Origin: Paenibacillus sinensis
Lineage (GTDB): Bacteria > Bacillota > Bacilli > Paenibacillales > Paenibacillaceae
Reading direction: 5' to 3'
NCBI RefSeq assembly: GCF_019904155.1
Contig: NZ_JAHCMB010000049.1
Span: 42,606 to 106,605 of the forward strand
DNA: 64,000 bases
The first letter of the stretch is position 1. Each line of letters starts with the position of its first letter. Below are positions 17,461 to 28,300 of the stretch, one piece after another. The notes under the pieces are model-generated. The model ran no database searches and had not been told where the DNA came from. It worked only from the letters and a program-made list of their open reading frames with translations. Position numbers and translations under genes: made by a program.

Positions 17461-18833
17461 TGTTCCTCACCTTCCGTTCGTGCACCAAGTGCAATATATT
17501 TGAATTTGCGAAATTCCTCGCTTCTTCCCTGAAACAGGTTCCAGAAATCGTAGACGATGGCCGGAGCTGCCATGGAACCCGCCAAATTTTGAAGCGGCAT
17601 GGACTGGAACACCGGATGATTATTCTGAATCACGGCGACATGCGTATCTTGAAAAGCTGCTTCCAGCTTATCCGTGATCTGAACGCCGGCAAGGGACAGC
17701 TTCGCCAGTTTGTCCGGGCTAATGACAGGATCAAAGATTCTAAATGCCGCATCCGGGATTTGTCCACGAATCGCTTCAATCAATGGGAACGCCATGCTTC
17801 CCCGAAGATCATCGGTCTCCGGACTTCCTTTAAAGGCCATTCCTAGGATTGCAATGACAGGTCGGGCCATGCCCTTGCCTTTGCGGTTGTCGTCCGTGTG
17901 TGCCCGCAGAACTTCCGCAATTCGTGCAGCTGCGCGGCCCGGGAGCTCCTCGTTGATTTTGCGTCCCGTGAGCGTAAGCTTGGGGACCAGATTATGCATC
18001 TCCAGACTCTCAGCCAGAATATAGGGGTCCTTCTCCAGACATGGCCCGCCGACCGGGCCGGGAGCGGAAAGGCTGCATCGCGGGTAGTGAAGCGTCGTGG
18101 CGTGGATGATCTCGGACATATTGATGTTAAGCTGCTCGCAGACCAAGGCGATTTCGTTGGAAAAGGCAAAATTCACATCCCGGATCGTGTTGCTCACCAG
18201 CTTGGCGAGTTCGGCTGTTTCGAGCGATCCCACTTTAATTACAGTTGGTGTCAAAAAGCTGAAGAGTCGCGCAGCCCGAAGACAGGCGCCCTCTGTAAGA
18301 CCGGATACGATCTGTGGAAGGGAGGACAGCTCGGATAACGCCTTGCCCTCGACCGTACGCTCCGGGCAGAAGGCCAGATCGACCGATGCGCCGCTCGCCT
18401 GGAGTAATGGAAGAACGGTATGTCGCGTTACGCCAACCTTGACTGTTGAGCGGAGGATGACCATGTTGCCGTCTCTAAGTACTCCGGCCAACTGCCGGCC
18501 AACCTCCATGATCGGTTCGAGCCGGATTTTTTTGTCCGGACCGACAGGTGTGCCTACTGTAACGATGTATGTCCGGATTCCCTGATCTGCCGGAATATCG
18601 CGGCTTACCCGGATTCGCCCGGATTTGAGATGCCGGATCAAGTGTTCCTCCAGGTCTTGTTCATAGAAGCTGGGCTTCATCTGGCGCAGCTGCTCCAGCA
18701 CTGCATCCGCCTTCTCGACGCCGTAAATCTGGAAACCGGCATCTGCCAGCCCTACCGCCAGCGTGACGCCGACATATCCCATTCCAATTACTCCGATCAC
18801 TCGGTCTTCATAGATAACCGGTACAGGATTCAT
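17457..18833 (-). CDS. Nucleotide-sugar dehydrogenase (UDP-glucose/UDP-HexNAc type)
   Basis: A 458-residue enzyme that oxidises the C6 hydroxyl of a UDP-sugar to a carboxylate using two NAD+. The Rossmann motif is GVIGMGYVGVTLAVGLA, the catalytic Cys lies in GPVGGPCLEKDPYIL, and the C-terminal UDP-binding domain includes LGMAFKGSPETDDLRGS. ATG 18833 is chosen because GGAGGAG is about 6 bases upstream; an earlier in-frame ATG at 18854 lacks one. The pattern resembles the WecC/UDP-ManNAc branch, but the substrate is uncertain. It is divergent from the large glycosyltransferase gene. Confidence 0.85.
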   Translation of the reverse strand: MNPVPVIYEDRVIGVIGMGYVGVTLAVGLADAGFQIYGVEKADAVLEQLRQMKPSFYEQDLEEHLIRHLKSGRIRVSRDIPADQGIRTYIVTVGTPVGPDKKIRLEPIMEVGRQLAGVLRDGNMVILRSTVKVGVTRHTVLPLLQASGASVDLAFCPERTVEGKALSELSSLPQIVSGLTEGACLRAARLFSFLTPTVIKVGSLETAELAKLVSNTIRDVNFAFSNEIALVCEQLNINMSEIIHATTLHYPRCSLSAPGPVGGPCLEKDPYILAESLEMHNLVPKLTLTGRKINEELPGRAAARIAEVLRAHTDDNRKGKGMARPVIAILGMAFKGSPETDDLRGSMAFPLIEAIRGQIPDAAFRIFDPVISPDKLAKLSLAGVQITDKLEAAFQDTHVAVIQNNHPVFQSMPLQNLAGSMAAPAIVYDFWNLFQGRSEEFRKFKYIALGARTEGEEQ

Positions 18834-19033
18834 CTCGCTCTCCTCCACACTCATCTGATTCGAATACTCGCATTTGCTTGATCTTTCAGTAAATGCAAGC
18901 CCGCACCGCTTGGACAGGGCTGATGCGCAGCAATTATTATAAAGGCTCATCTTCAGGTCGGATTTGTGGCGAAGTCCGCATATATATGTTCTTTGATAAG
19001 CTTGTTAGCCCAGGAAAGGAGGGGGTGAAATTG

Positions 19034-21610
19034 ATGTTCCACGCTTGCACCATCCTGATGTCCAGCCGGATTGAAGAAGCGCGTGAGCTGTTCAATTCGC
19101 TGAAGAGCAGCTATCCGGAATCCGAATTGTGGATATTGCTGCTGGACGGGGAAGAGGGCGCCGAATATGGCGGAGATGCCCGTCTGCATATGCTCAATAT
19201 GCAGCAGATTGGCGTCGCTCGCCCGCAAACACTTGCTTTCCGCTTCTCCATGAGCCAATTAACGGCTGTACTGCAGCCGCTGCTGATCGATTACCTGCTC
19301 ACGGTACGGCAGCTAGACAATATCCTCTATATAGACGGATGCCTGCGGATTTCAGACCCTATTCCGGAATTGACGCACCGCATGAACCGGGATGGCGCCG
19401 TGTATGCTTCAAGCTCGACAGATGATCTTTTTCCGTTGATCGGGATAACCAATCAGGTTCGGGGTAGAAGGACGTTAACGAAATGGAAGAGTCAAATCGA
19501 GAACAGAGTGCTGAATAACCCGAGAGAGCCAAGCATGAGGACAGAAGACATTCTCAAGCTGCTTGCCGATTCGGATATTCCGAGCAAAGTCAGCCTGAAT
19601 CCGGGCAGAGTACCCCAAACGATTTCAGAGGCAGCATGCCGGAATCCGGCAGCCCCATACGTTGAACCCGAATCATACAAATGGTCAAAGTTCTCGAATG
19701 GGTTTCCGATTCCCGATATATTTCGGCTGATCTATGGCAGTATCGATCCTCACGGAGCCCGCTTTATCAATCCGTTCGATTCGAACTCTCCGGAAGAATT
19801 TCTGCGTTGGTTGAAATCACCGGTTAACATGAAGACATCCGTCCCCAATCTCTTGTATGAAATTTATTGGACTCGGGAGGATGTCCGGGCGGCTTTTCCC
19901 GACCCTCTGGAACAAGATGAAACAGCTTTTCTGGAGTGGGGCAGAAGCTTGGCCCAGACCGAATACGGCATTGATCCCGATTTCTTCAAATGCCCGTTCG
20001 GCAGCCTGGAATGGGCGCTTGCGCCTGTCCATCCCGGCACCATTCTGCCAAATCTTGTATATGAAATTTATCGCGCACGCCCGGATTTGCAGAGCTCGTA
20101 TCGCGACCCTTTGGGGGGGGACGCCATCCCTCTGCTTAAGTGGGCGCAATATCGGATTCCGGCCGAGTATAGTCCGAATTTCGACTGGCTGTCCCGATAC
20201 GCCTCAAATTCCAGCGAAGCCCCGGCCGATCCCAAAGCGCTTCTGGCATGGGCTCTGGCTCCGGTTAACCCCCAGGTGCACCTGCCGAGAATGGTCTATG
20301 AAATGGTGCAGAACCGCCCGGATTTGCAGCAGGCATTCCCTGATCCTTTGGGCAAAGATGAGATTGGTTTGTTGAAATGGGCGCAGGTCCATCTTCAAAT
20401 GCATCACCCGGGGGAACGCCGCATCCATGAACGTTTTCAGCTTAGCGGAAGCTTGAAGCCCTTCTACCGGCACACCCGCTATCCATTTATTGCTCTGGAT
20501 TCGGGACGTGAGAGGGGGATTAACCTGATCGGGTATACCCGAACGGAGAATGGAGTAGGCGAAGCCTGCCGGATGGCCGCCAGGGCGATCCAGACTGCCG
20601 GCATCCCCTTCGGCATGGTTCATATCCCTCTGAACGGAGCCCAATCCGAAGACCGCTCCTGGAGCCATATGGAAATGACGGATTCGCGGCACTCTACGAA
20701 TCTGATGTATATCAACGCTGATTCGATTACCGGCGTGTATCACCGTCTGGGCTGGAACTTCTTCGCAGGCAACACGAACATAGCCCTATGGCATTGGGAG
20801 CTTCCCGAATTCCCGAATACATGGTCGTCAAGCTTCGAAATGCTGGATGAGGTCTGGGCGCCTTCCCGCTTTGTACAGCAGGCTATACAAGAGATTTCAC
20901 CGATACCGGTAATTCGGATGCCGCATGCGGTGCATGTGGAAGTTCCGCAATGGAGCGGCAGAAGCTACTTCGGACTTCCGGCGGGCAAATTCCTGTTCCT
21001 GTCGATGTATGATACTTGGAGCTTTCAGGAGCGCAAAAATCCCCAGGCCGCCATCGAAGCTTTCCGCAAGGCTTTCCCTCTGCCGGACAGCGGCGCGGGC
21101 CTTGTGCTAAAAGTGAATAATGCGAATTCGATGCCGGAGCAGTTGGAGCAGCTGAAGCGAAGTTTGGTGGGAATCCCGAATATTTATTTGATCGAGGTCA
21201 GCCTGTCCCGTCCTGAAATCAATGCGCTAATCCATTCGGTGGATTGCTTCGTTTCGCTGCATCGATCGGAAGGCTTCGGCATCGTGCTTGCTGAGGCCAT
21301 GTATCTGGGCAAGCCGGTGATCGGAACGCTGTGGTCGGGAAATACGGATTTTATGAATGCCGGCAATTCCTGCGGAGTATCCTGTCAGCTGGTCGAACTG
21401 GATCAGAGCTATGGTCCTTATACAAAAGGTCAGCGATGGGCAGAGCCTGATGTGGAGCAGGCCGCTTATTTCATGAGAAGACTGGTGAGCGATGCGGAGT
21501 GGAGAAATAAAGTGGCTTCCAAGGGGCAGTATACAATCCAAACCGAATTTTCACCGATGAAGGTCGGAACCATGATAAAGAAGCGGCTGGAGAAATTAAA
21601 TCGGTTATAA
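19034..21610 (+). CDS. Large multi-domain glycosyltransferase with internal repeats
   Basis: An 858-residue protein. The N-terminal ~170 residues look like a GT-A-type domain (FHACTILMSSRIEEAREL, DNILYIDGCLRISDP). The middle holds four copies of a 65-80 residue module beginning near 19717, 19848, 20050 and 20288, with the pattern Y-x-x-R-P-D-L-Q-x-x-F-P-D-P-L and a trailing L-x-W. The C-terminal ~400 residues are a GT4-like GT-B domain (GYTRTENGVGEACRMA, then HRSEGFGIVLAEAMYLGKPVIG with the nucleotide-binding Glu). ATG 19034 follows AGGAAAGGAGGGGG. It probably builds a cell-surface glycan with the flanking sugar-nucleotide genes. Confidence 0.8.
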   Translation: MFHACTILMSSRIEEARELFNSLKSSYPESELWILLLDGEEGAEYGGDARLHMLNMQQIGVARPQTLAFRFSMSQLTAVLQPLLIDYLLTVRQLDNILYIDGCLRISDPIPELTHRMNRDGAVYASSSTDDLFPLIGITNQVRGRRTLTKWKSQIENRVLNNPREPSMRTEDILKLLADSDIPSKVSLNPGRVPQTISEAACRNPAAPYVEPESYKWSKFSNGFPIPDIFRLIYGSIDPHGARFINPFDSNSPEEFLRWLKSPVNMKTSVPNLLYEIYWTREDVRAAFPDPLEQDETAFLEWGRSLAQTEYGIDPDFFKCPFGSLEWALAPVHPGTILPNLVYEIYRARPDLQSSYRDPLGGDAIPLLKWAQYRIPAEYSPNFDWLSRYASNSSEAPADPKALLAWALAPVNPQVHLPRMVYEMVQNRPDLQQAFPDPLGKDEIGLLKWAQVHLQMHHPGERRIHERFQLSGSLKPFYRHTRYPFIALDSGRERGINLIGYTRTENGVGEACRMAARAIQTAGIPFGMVHIPLNGAQSEDRSWSHMEMTDSRHSTNLMYINADSITGVYHRLGWNFFAGNTNIALWHWELPEFPNTWSSSFEMLDEVWAPSRFVQQAIQEISPIPVIRMPHAVHVEVPQWSGRSYFGLPAGKFLFLSMYDTWSFQERKNPQAAIEAFRKAFPLPDSGAGLVLKVNNANSMPEQLEQLKRSLVGIPNIYLIEVSLSRPEINALIHSVDCFVSLHRSEGFGIVLAEAMYLGKPVIGTLWSGNTDFMNAGNSCGVSCQLVELDQSYGPYTKGQRWAEPDVEQAAYFMRRLVSDAEWRNKVASKGQYTIQTEFSPMKVGTMIKKRLEKLNRL

Positions 21611-21681
21611 GAAATGACAGCAGTTAGAGCAGAAAGCTGCTCCGCAGGCTGAATCAATCACGTCTGCGGGCAGTCTTCTTT

Positions 21682-22767
21682 TTATCTGACATCGAATTTC
21701 CATTCGCCGTTGACGCCATCGAATAGATCGGGGTGTTCGAGAGGCGCATGGCGCTCAAACCAGGCATGGTAGTTAAATCCGTTGCCGGTGTTGAAGGGAT
21801 TGGGAAAAGCGTTCTGAAGATCGCTTCGTTCCCGGTACAGCCGGCGGTGAAGTGCCGTGATCGGCATACCATTGTCGAATGAGTCGTAAGCCCATTTGAT
21901 CTTGGTCAAATGATCGGATTTCTCCCGGACCTGGCTTTCATACCATTGAAGCAGCGTCAAGGCAGCGTCCCGGCTTGATCCGGCATGCTTCAACACCTGT
22001 GCGAGATGTGCGCCGCTGTCCCAGCCGGTGAAATGATAGAAGCCAAGCGGCAGACCTTCGACATAAAAACCGCTCTCCACCGTACCGGTCAGGTGTCTGG
22101 TTGGCAGATTCCAGGAGGCTACATTGAAGCGGGGGGAGCGGAGAACGTGAACGCCGGCGAAATAGATCGGAGCCAGATCGGCCCATTTCTGATCCGTCCA
22201 CATTCCATTCTCCGGCTCCGCCCGGCAGAAATGATACAAGCGGTCGGCCCACCAGTCGGCAAAGGCGCGGCCGTTCGCATCATTTTTAACCGCAGCAAAT
22301 CCGAGGTTGAAGAGTCCGTTGCGAAGTGTGCTGAAAATCTCATGGTCAATGACCGAAACATAAGTCGGCGACGGCTTCAAGAGATGCGGTGTCAGTGCAA
22401 TGCTGGAGCTTGCGAATTCATTCAACAGATCGTCCAGCTTGCTGAATACGACGATGTCGGGATCAAAATACAGAATACCGTCGCAGCCGGGCTGCCGGAA
22501 CAGAATCTTCATGACAAACGGTTTTATCGCGGTGCTGAGCTCTGTTAGATTATGCTTGAACAACCACCGGACCGTGTCCGGGATTTCCAGCTGTCCGATC
22601 GTAATGATACTGTCAAAAGGCTCGGCCGAGGGATTGAACGACACCGGCAGTTGATCCGTCAACGCAAGGTGAAACCGGATTTCCGGATGATGCCGCTTGA
22701 CGGACTCACACAGCAGCCTGCATTTCGGCAAGTAGTTCACGGCGGCGCTTGTAAAGGCATGGAGCAT
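21682..22767 (-). CDS. GT-A-type glycosyltransferase with one C-terminal repeat module
   Basis: A 361-residue protein. MLHAFTSAAVNYLPKCRLLCESV resembles the start of the larger enzyme next door, and YFDPDIVVF contains the DxD-type metal/nucleotide-sugar motif (about residues 112-114). The C-terminal ~60 residues hold one copy of the module repeated in the neighbour (LYRERSDLQNAFPNP, then a Trp). ATG 22767 is chosen because GGAGGGG lies about 6 bases upstream. It converges on the larger gene, and the two likely modify the same polymer or glycoprotein. Confidence 0.75.
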   Translation of the reverse strand: MLHAFTSAAVNYLPKCRLLCESVKRHHPEIRFHLALTDQLPVSFNPSAEPFDSIITIGQLEIPDTVRWLFKHNLTELSTAIKPFVMKILFRQPGCDGILYFDPDIVVFSKLDDLLNEFASSSIALTPHLLKPSPTYVSVIDHEIFSTLRNGLFNLGFAAVKNDANGRAFADWWADRLYHFCRAEPENGMWTDQKWADLAPIYFAGVHVLRSPRFNVASWNLPTRHLTGTVESGFYVEGLPLGFYHFTGWDSGAHLAQVLKHAGSSRDAALTLLQWYESQVREKSDHLTKIKWAYDSFDNGMPITALHRRLYRERSDLQNAFPNPFNTGNGFNYHAWFERHAPLEHPDLFDGVNGEWKFDVR

Positions 22768-23107
22768 GGATACCCCTCCTGAACATGTTCTTGTCACTAT
22801 GATATGTGCTGTAACCTTATCCGCTTGGGTTTGTTCGATTATAGGGTTGTCCCCCGCGCAAAATTAGGCAGGCAAGAGCGCACCTGGTTGGAATATGAAT
22901 CGTCGGAAGTTTGTTTTCGCTTGCTTCGCCTGTGAATCGGAGATAAGACGCCTTTTTTGTTCGATGAAAGTAAGTTTGTCCAGTGCAACATAGTTAGTCG
23001 GTCCCTATTTTTTCACCCCGGTAAAAAAACGTTTCTCTAGACCCACATGAATGACAGCTGTTAGTATTAGTTACCATAAAGGGTGTAGAAAGGGGACCCC
23101 GGGGTTC
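22768..23107. other. Intergenic region between divergent genes
   Basis: This 340-bp gap separates the glycosyltransferase (minus) from the CDF transporter (plus). A TATAAT box reads on the minus strand at 22843-22838 and may serve the glycosyltransferase. I saw no riboswitch, RNA gene or coherent small ORF. Confidence 0.5.
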
Positions 23108-24016
23108 ATGGACCAGCAGCAGAGGTATGATAATTTAAAAATGGGCGAACGGGGCGCAATCATCAGCATTGTCGCCTATATCGTATTGTCCTCGTTGAAG
23201 TTGATTATTGGGGTAATGGCCGGCTCCGAAGCGCTGAAGGCGGACGGTCTTAACAACGCTACAGATATTGTCGCTTCGGTCGCGGTGCTGATCGGACTTA
23301 AGCTTGCCCAGAAGCCGGCGGATGAAGATCATCAATACGGACATTGGAAATCGGAGACCATCGCCTCGCTAATCGCTTCGTTCATCATGATGGCGGTCGG
23401 CCTGCAGGTGCTCTTTCAGGCGGTTGCATCTATTTTCAAGAGCAGCGGGCAGGCACCGGACCCCATCTCGATGTGGACGGGCCTGTTCTGTGCGGCCATC
23501 ATGTACATGGTATACCGTTATAACCGCCGTCTTGCGGGACGGATCAACAGCCAGGCCGTTATGGCAGCGGCCAAAGACAACCTCTCCGACGCGGTCGTCA
23601 GTATCGGAGCGGTGATCGGGATTGCGGGCTCACAGCTGAACATGCCCTGGCTTGATCCTCTGACCGCCGTTCTGGTCGGTTTCATCATCTGCAAGACGGC
23701 CTGGGATATTTTCCGGGATGCTTCCCATCATTTGTCCGACGGCTTCGACGAGAGTCTGATCGCTACGTACAGAGACATGATCGCACAGGTCAGCGGCGTT
23801 CAGGAAGTGAAGGATATCAAGGCGAGAAATTACGGGAACAACGAGGTCGTTGATGTCATTATTGTCGTGGATGCGGACACCGAGTTTCTGCAGGCGCATG
23901 AAATTGCCACTCACGTTGAGGAAGAGCTTAAGAAATTGCCGGTTATCTACGAGGTGAACGTTCATTACGAGCCTGCCGAGCCTGTGAAAGACCGAGACGG
24001 GGAAGAATTGCGCTGA
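23108..24016 (+). CDS. Cation diffusion facilitator, resembling Bacillus Mn2+ exporter MneS
   Basis: A 302-residue inner-membrane metal/proton antiporter with six helices. Metal-site residues appear in ADGLNNATDIVAS (helix 2) and KDNLSDAVVS (helix 5), and the loop DEDHQYGHWKSETIAS holds a His cluster. The start MxxQQRYDNLKMGERGAIISI closely follows the YeaB/MneS group, which exports manganese in B. subtilis, so Mn2+ is the best guess. The C-terminal ~90 residues form the cytosolic ferredoxin-like domain. ATG 23108 is preferred over 23051 for length and because GAAAGGGG precedes it. Confidence 0.82.
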   Translation: MDQQQRYDNLKMGERGAIISIVAYIVLSSLKLIIGVMAGSEALKADGLNNATDIVASVAVLIGLKLAQKPADEDHQYGHWKSETIASLIASFIMMAVGLQVLFQAVASIFKSSGQAPDPISMWTGLFCAAIMYMVYRYNRRLAGRINSQAVMAAAKDNLSDAVVSIGAVIGIAGSQLNMPWLDPLTAVLVGFIICKTAWDIFRDASHHLSDGFDESLIATYRDMIAQVSGVQEVKDIKARNYGNNEVVDVIIVVDADTEFLQAHEIATHVEEELKKLPVIYEVNVHYEPAEPVKDRDGEELR

Positions 24017-24061
24017 TCTCCCCGCGTCTTGGCTTGTTGAAATGTTGCAGATTGTTGAATG

Positions 24062-25222
24062 TTACAGATTGCCATATACGGCCGCCCGCACACGAAGATG
24101 ATAATGCTCCTCCATGTTGGGGAGCATTTGGTGCATATAGACGACGGAGAAGCCATGCTCCGGATCGATCGAAGCCCAGGTGCCGGCCATGCCCGTCCAG
24201 CCGAATTCCCCGATCGGGGTGTTGGAATTACCCGCCGCAGGGTCCATCATCGTTCGTACGCCAAGACCGTAGCCGTATCCGGCGGAATACGAGTTGGTGA
24301 AGTCGCGAAGCTGCGCTTCGTTAAGCTGGTTGCGGCGCATTAAATCAATCGTTGTACGTCCCAGAATACGCGTTCCTCCATATTGTCCGCCGTTAGCCAT
24401 CATCTGTGTGAAGATCAGATAATCGCGGAGTGTGGAATACAGACCGCTACCGCCGCTCTCGTACTTGGCTTCCGGCTGGTGCATTTCATCCATTTCGGGC
24501 GGAAGCTCGCTCAGAGAACCATCCTCGGCTCTCTCGTAGAAAGCGGCCATTCGTCCTTCAATATCGTCCTTGTAACGATACCCCGTATCCTTCATTCCCA
24601 GTGGCCCGAAGACTTCCTTCTGCAAAAAGTCGCCGAGCGGCATCCCCGAGACAACCTCGATCAAGGCGCCAACCAAGTCATGACCATAGCCGTACAGCCA
24701 CTGCGTCCCTGGCTCGAAGGCAAGAGGAACCTTCGCCAGCGCCTTCATCTCGGTCAGCAGATCATAGGCCCCGTGAAGCGTTTTTAATTCATCCAGAATT
24801 TTGCGCGCACTCCGTGCAGACTCCATCTCGCCGAACGGATAGGGCAGACCCGCCGTCATGCTGAAGGCATGCTTGATCAGAATCGGGCTCTGCGCCGGTA
24901 CCAGTTCAACATCGCCGTTAGGCCGGTGTTTGACCACCAGCGGATTTTTGAATTCCGGGATATAGGCATGGAGCGGCTCATTCAGCAGGAATTTTCCCCG
25001 TTCGAACAAAATGAGAGCGGCAGCACAGACGATAACCTTTGTCATCGAATACAACCTGTAAACGGTTTCAGCTGTAATCGGAGTTTGCTGTTGGATGCTG
25101 GCAAGACCGTGATAGCCCTCATACAAAATCTCTCCATTCCGCGCCACTCCGCAGGCGCATCCCGCCAAGCCATCTTGTGTAAACCCCTTTAGCAGATTAT
25201 CCAGATGCTGAAACGAACCCAT
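24062..25222 (-). CDS. Serine hydrolase of the class C beta-lactamase fold
   Basis: A 386-residue protein without a signal peptide, so probably cytoplasmic. The active-site SxxK motif is YSMTK (Ser near residue 59), the second motif YxN is replaced by YGYGHD, and the third region is GWTGMAGTW. Related proteins hydrolyse esters or small peptides rather than beta-lactams. It stands alone, convergent with the CDF gene and with its own upstream region at 25223-25320. The substrate is unknown. Confidence 0.82.
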   Translation of the reverse strand: MGSFQHLDNLLKGFTQDGLAGCACGVARNGEILYEGYHGLASIQQQTPITAETVYRLYSMTKVIVCAAALILFERGKFLLNEPLHAYIPEFKNPLVVKHRPNGDVELVPAQSPILIKHAFSMTAGLPYPFGEMESARSARKILDELKTLHGAYDLLTEMKALAKVPLAFEPGTQWLYGYGHDLVGALIEVVSGMPLGDFLQKEVFGPLGMKDTGYRYKDDIEGRMAAFYERAEDGSLSELPPEMDEMHQPEAKYESGGSGLYSTLRDYLIFTQMMANGGQYGGTRILGRTTIDLMRRNQLNEAQLRDFTNSYSAGYGYGLGVRTMMDPAAGNSNTPIGEFGWTGMAGTWASIDPEHGFSVVYMHQMLPNMEEHYHLRVRAAVYGNL

Positions 25223-25334
25223 ACCTGATTCCCCCGTTTCTGAATTTAGTTAATGAAAGAATGAAATAATTCAATAAATATCAAACAATTTTATCGTAAA
25301 AGAAAATGCCTTCTCTTGTCAATCGGGGAACAAG

Positions 25335-25364
25335 AAGGACTCCCGCATTTCTGCTGGAGTCCTT
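25335..25364 (-). terminator. Putative terminator of the nitrate operon
   Basis: AAGGACTCC (25335-25343) pairs with GGAGTCCTT (25356-25364). On the minus strand it is followed by CTTGTT, a weak T-tract, 30 bp after the nitrate reductase stop. Confidence 0.5.
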
Positions 25365-25395
25365 GTATGCTTATTACAAGCAGTAAGTTACGGAA

Positions 25396-28300
25396 TCAGT
25401 ACACATCGCGCACATATCTTCTGTCCAGTGTCATGGTCTTCAGATATTCCCCGGCTTCGTCCTCGCTCATGCCGCCATGCCGGAAAATGATGGCCCGGAG
25501 CGCGGCATCCACCTCCTGCGCCATTTGCGAAGCGTCGCCGCACACGTAGAAATGGGCGCCGTCCGAAATCCAGCTCCACAGCTCTTCGCCATGCTCCAGC
25601 ATGCGCTGCTGGACATAGATCTTCTCGGACTGATCGCGGGAGAAGGCGGTGACGAGGCGGTGAAGGAAGCCTTCGCTTTGCAGTTCCTCCAGCTCATCCT
25701 CGAAATAGAAATCCTTTCCCTTATGCTGCTCCCCGAAGAAGAGCCAGTTCCGTCCCCGCGCTCCGCGTTCTCGCCGTTCCTGGAGGAAGCCGCGAAACGG
25801 GGCAATTCCGGTTCCCGGTCCAACCATAATCAACGGCGTATCGGGATTGGCAGGCGGGCGGAAGCGGGAGTTTCTCTGGATGAATACAGGAATCTCCGTC
25901 TCCACTGTCGCGATATCGGCCAGGAAGGTCGAGCAGACGCCTTTTCTCTGAATTCCGTTATGGCTGTAGCGAACAGTGGACACCGTGATATGAACCTCGC
26001 CCGGATATGCCTTCGGGCTGGAGGATATAGAATACAGCCGGGGCTGAAGCGGCTTCAGCAGCTTCAGCAGCGAGTCCGGACTGAAAGGTGAAGGGTATTC
26101 CTTCAGCAGATCGGTCAGCTGCCGCCCGTACAGCCAGCGTCTCAGTTCCGCGCTGTTCTCGGCTTTGAGAAGCTCGTTCAGGCTGACACTCCCGGCTGCA
26201 TCTTGTATATATCGAAGCATCTCCGGAGAAATCCTGGCGATTTCGTAATGCTGCTGCAGCGCCTGGAAGAGCGGCATACCGCCCTTATCCGGAATCTCAA
26301 CCTGCGCCTCGGGATTCAGCCGGAGAACATCGAGCAGCTCCAGGACCAGCTCCGGGCAATTGACCGGCCACACACCGAGAGCATCGCCAGCCTCGTATTG
26401 AAGTCCTGAGCGGCTGATGTCGAAGGCATAATGCCGGGTTTCCTTGGCAGAGTCCTCGCGGTTCAACAGGCGGCTGCGAAGAATCCGCGCCGCTGCGGGA
26501 TGCTTCCGGTTGTATCCGATATCTTCCTTAATCTGAACCGTCTCGTTGATCGACAAGGAAGTGGCGGCCACCGGGGAAAGATACTCTTTCACCTCGGTTT
26601 CTTCGCCCATTATCTTCGCGGCCATCTTGGTCCAGCTGTCGGCCTGCTCTTCATAATCCGTATCGCAGAGCACCGTATCCATCATCCTGCCGGCTCCCAG
26701 CTTGCTTAAGCGCTTATCCAGTTTGCGGCCGAATCCGCAAAATTCATCGTAGCTGGAATCGCCCAGGGCCAGAATCGCATATTGCAGCGAATGAAGGGAC
26801 GGGGCTTGATCAGCCATAAGCTCTTCAAAAAAGCGGGCACCGTTGTCAGGAGGATCGCCCGCTCCAAAGGTGCTGGCGATAAAGAGAACGTACCGCTCCT
26901 GCGGGAGCGCGGATAGCTTATAGTCGCTCATGCAGGTTAGTTTGACTCCATAACCGGCGGCCTGAAGCTTCTCCGCACAACCGGCGGCCGCGCTCTCGGC
27001 ATTCCCGGTCTGGGATGCCCAAAGAATCGTAACCGGAACCCTTGATGAGACAGATGAAGGCCGTGAGTCTTGAGCGGGCTTGTCGGAGGCGGAGCTTCCT
27101 GTCCGCGAGAACAGTCCGGCAAGCATTCCGTTTACCCACAGCCGCTTCTCCGGTTCAATCGGCGCATCCTGCGGCAGAACAGGAACTCCGGCTGCTGAGA
27201 AGTGAGCGTCTGCCCGGAGGCCGGCCATAAAGCCGGTCAAATAAACTGTGTCTTGCCGATTCAACTCGAAGGCGGGAAGCGCCGGAAGATACAGTGCGTT
27301 CTCGAATGCGTCAAGTTGAGCGGAAAATACGGACTGTTTCAATGCTGGGCTCATTTCGGGACTCACCACCTTCAAGGTTTCTTCCGGTTCTATTGGCTGC
27401 ATGGTGACCGGAGGTCCTGGCGGTCCTGCCGGTGCCGACACAACAGCGGCAGGCACTGCTGATTTAGCCAGTGAAACTGCACCGAACTTCACCTCAGGCT
27501 GAAGGGAGAGCGGATCGACCGCATCGCTTGTTATCGCGTTGACAGCCAGTCCGTCTCCATAGACGTCGTTCCAGTGGAAAGGGGCGAAGCAGCTGCCCGG
27601 GCTCACCCGGTCGGTAACGACAGCCGGCAGCACGGCGCGGCCCCGCCGCGATGTGATCTCGACAGAATCCCCCTCCCGCAGTCCGAGCTGTGCCGCATCT
27701 TCCGGATGAATCTCGATAAAAGGGCCCGGATTCAGCTTGTTAAGCTTCGGAATCTTTCCCGTCTTCGTCAGCGTATGCCACTGATGCTGAAGCCGTCCGG
27801 AATTCAGGACGAACGGATACTCTTCGTCCGGCATCTCGGATGGCGGCATGTATGGCCGCGTCCAGAAGACGGCTTTGCCGCCCGAGGCAGGGAAGACGAT
27901 CCGGGCTTCCGGTTCTGCTTCCAATTTTCCTTCCGGTTCTACTCCAGGTACCGCTTCCGCCACATTTGCGGCTGATCCGCTCTCGCCCGCCTTGACATAG
28001 CGAATCGGATTGCGATTCGCCGAGTCCGGCGGGCAGGGCCACTGGACAGGCGCTGTCCGCAGGCGCTCGTAGGTCGCGCCTCGGATATCATAGCCTGTCT
28101 GCGGATTCCACGCTCCCTGAAGCTCTGCGTATACTTCCGCTGCCGATTGGAAAGTGAACGCGTCTCCGAAGCCCATTTCGCAGGCGACCCGCGCAATGAT
28201 CTCCCAGTCGGGCATTGCTTCCCCAGACGGTTCGACCGCTTTCTGCATCAAGGTCAGACTGCGTTCGGAATTGACCATTACGCCTTCGCCCTCTGCCCAA

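Noticed and set aside
22768..23107. Manganese (yybP-ykoY) riboswitch before the MneS-like CDF gene
   Set aside because: I found no conserved riboswitch core or expression platform hairpin in the gap.
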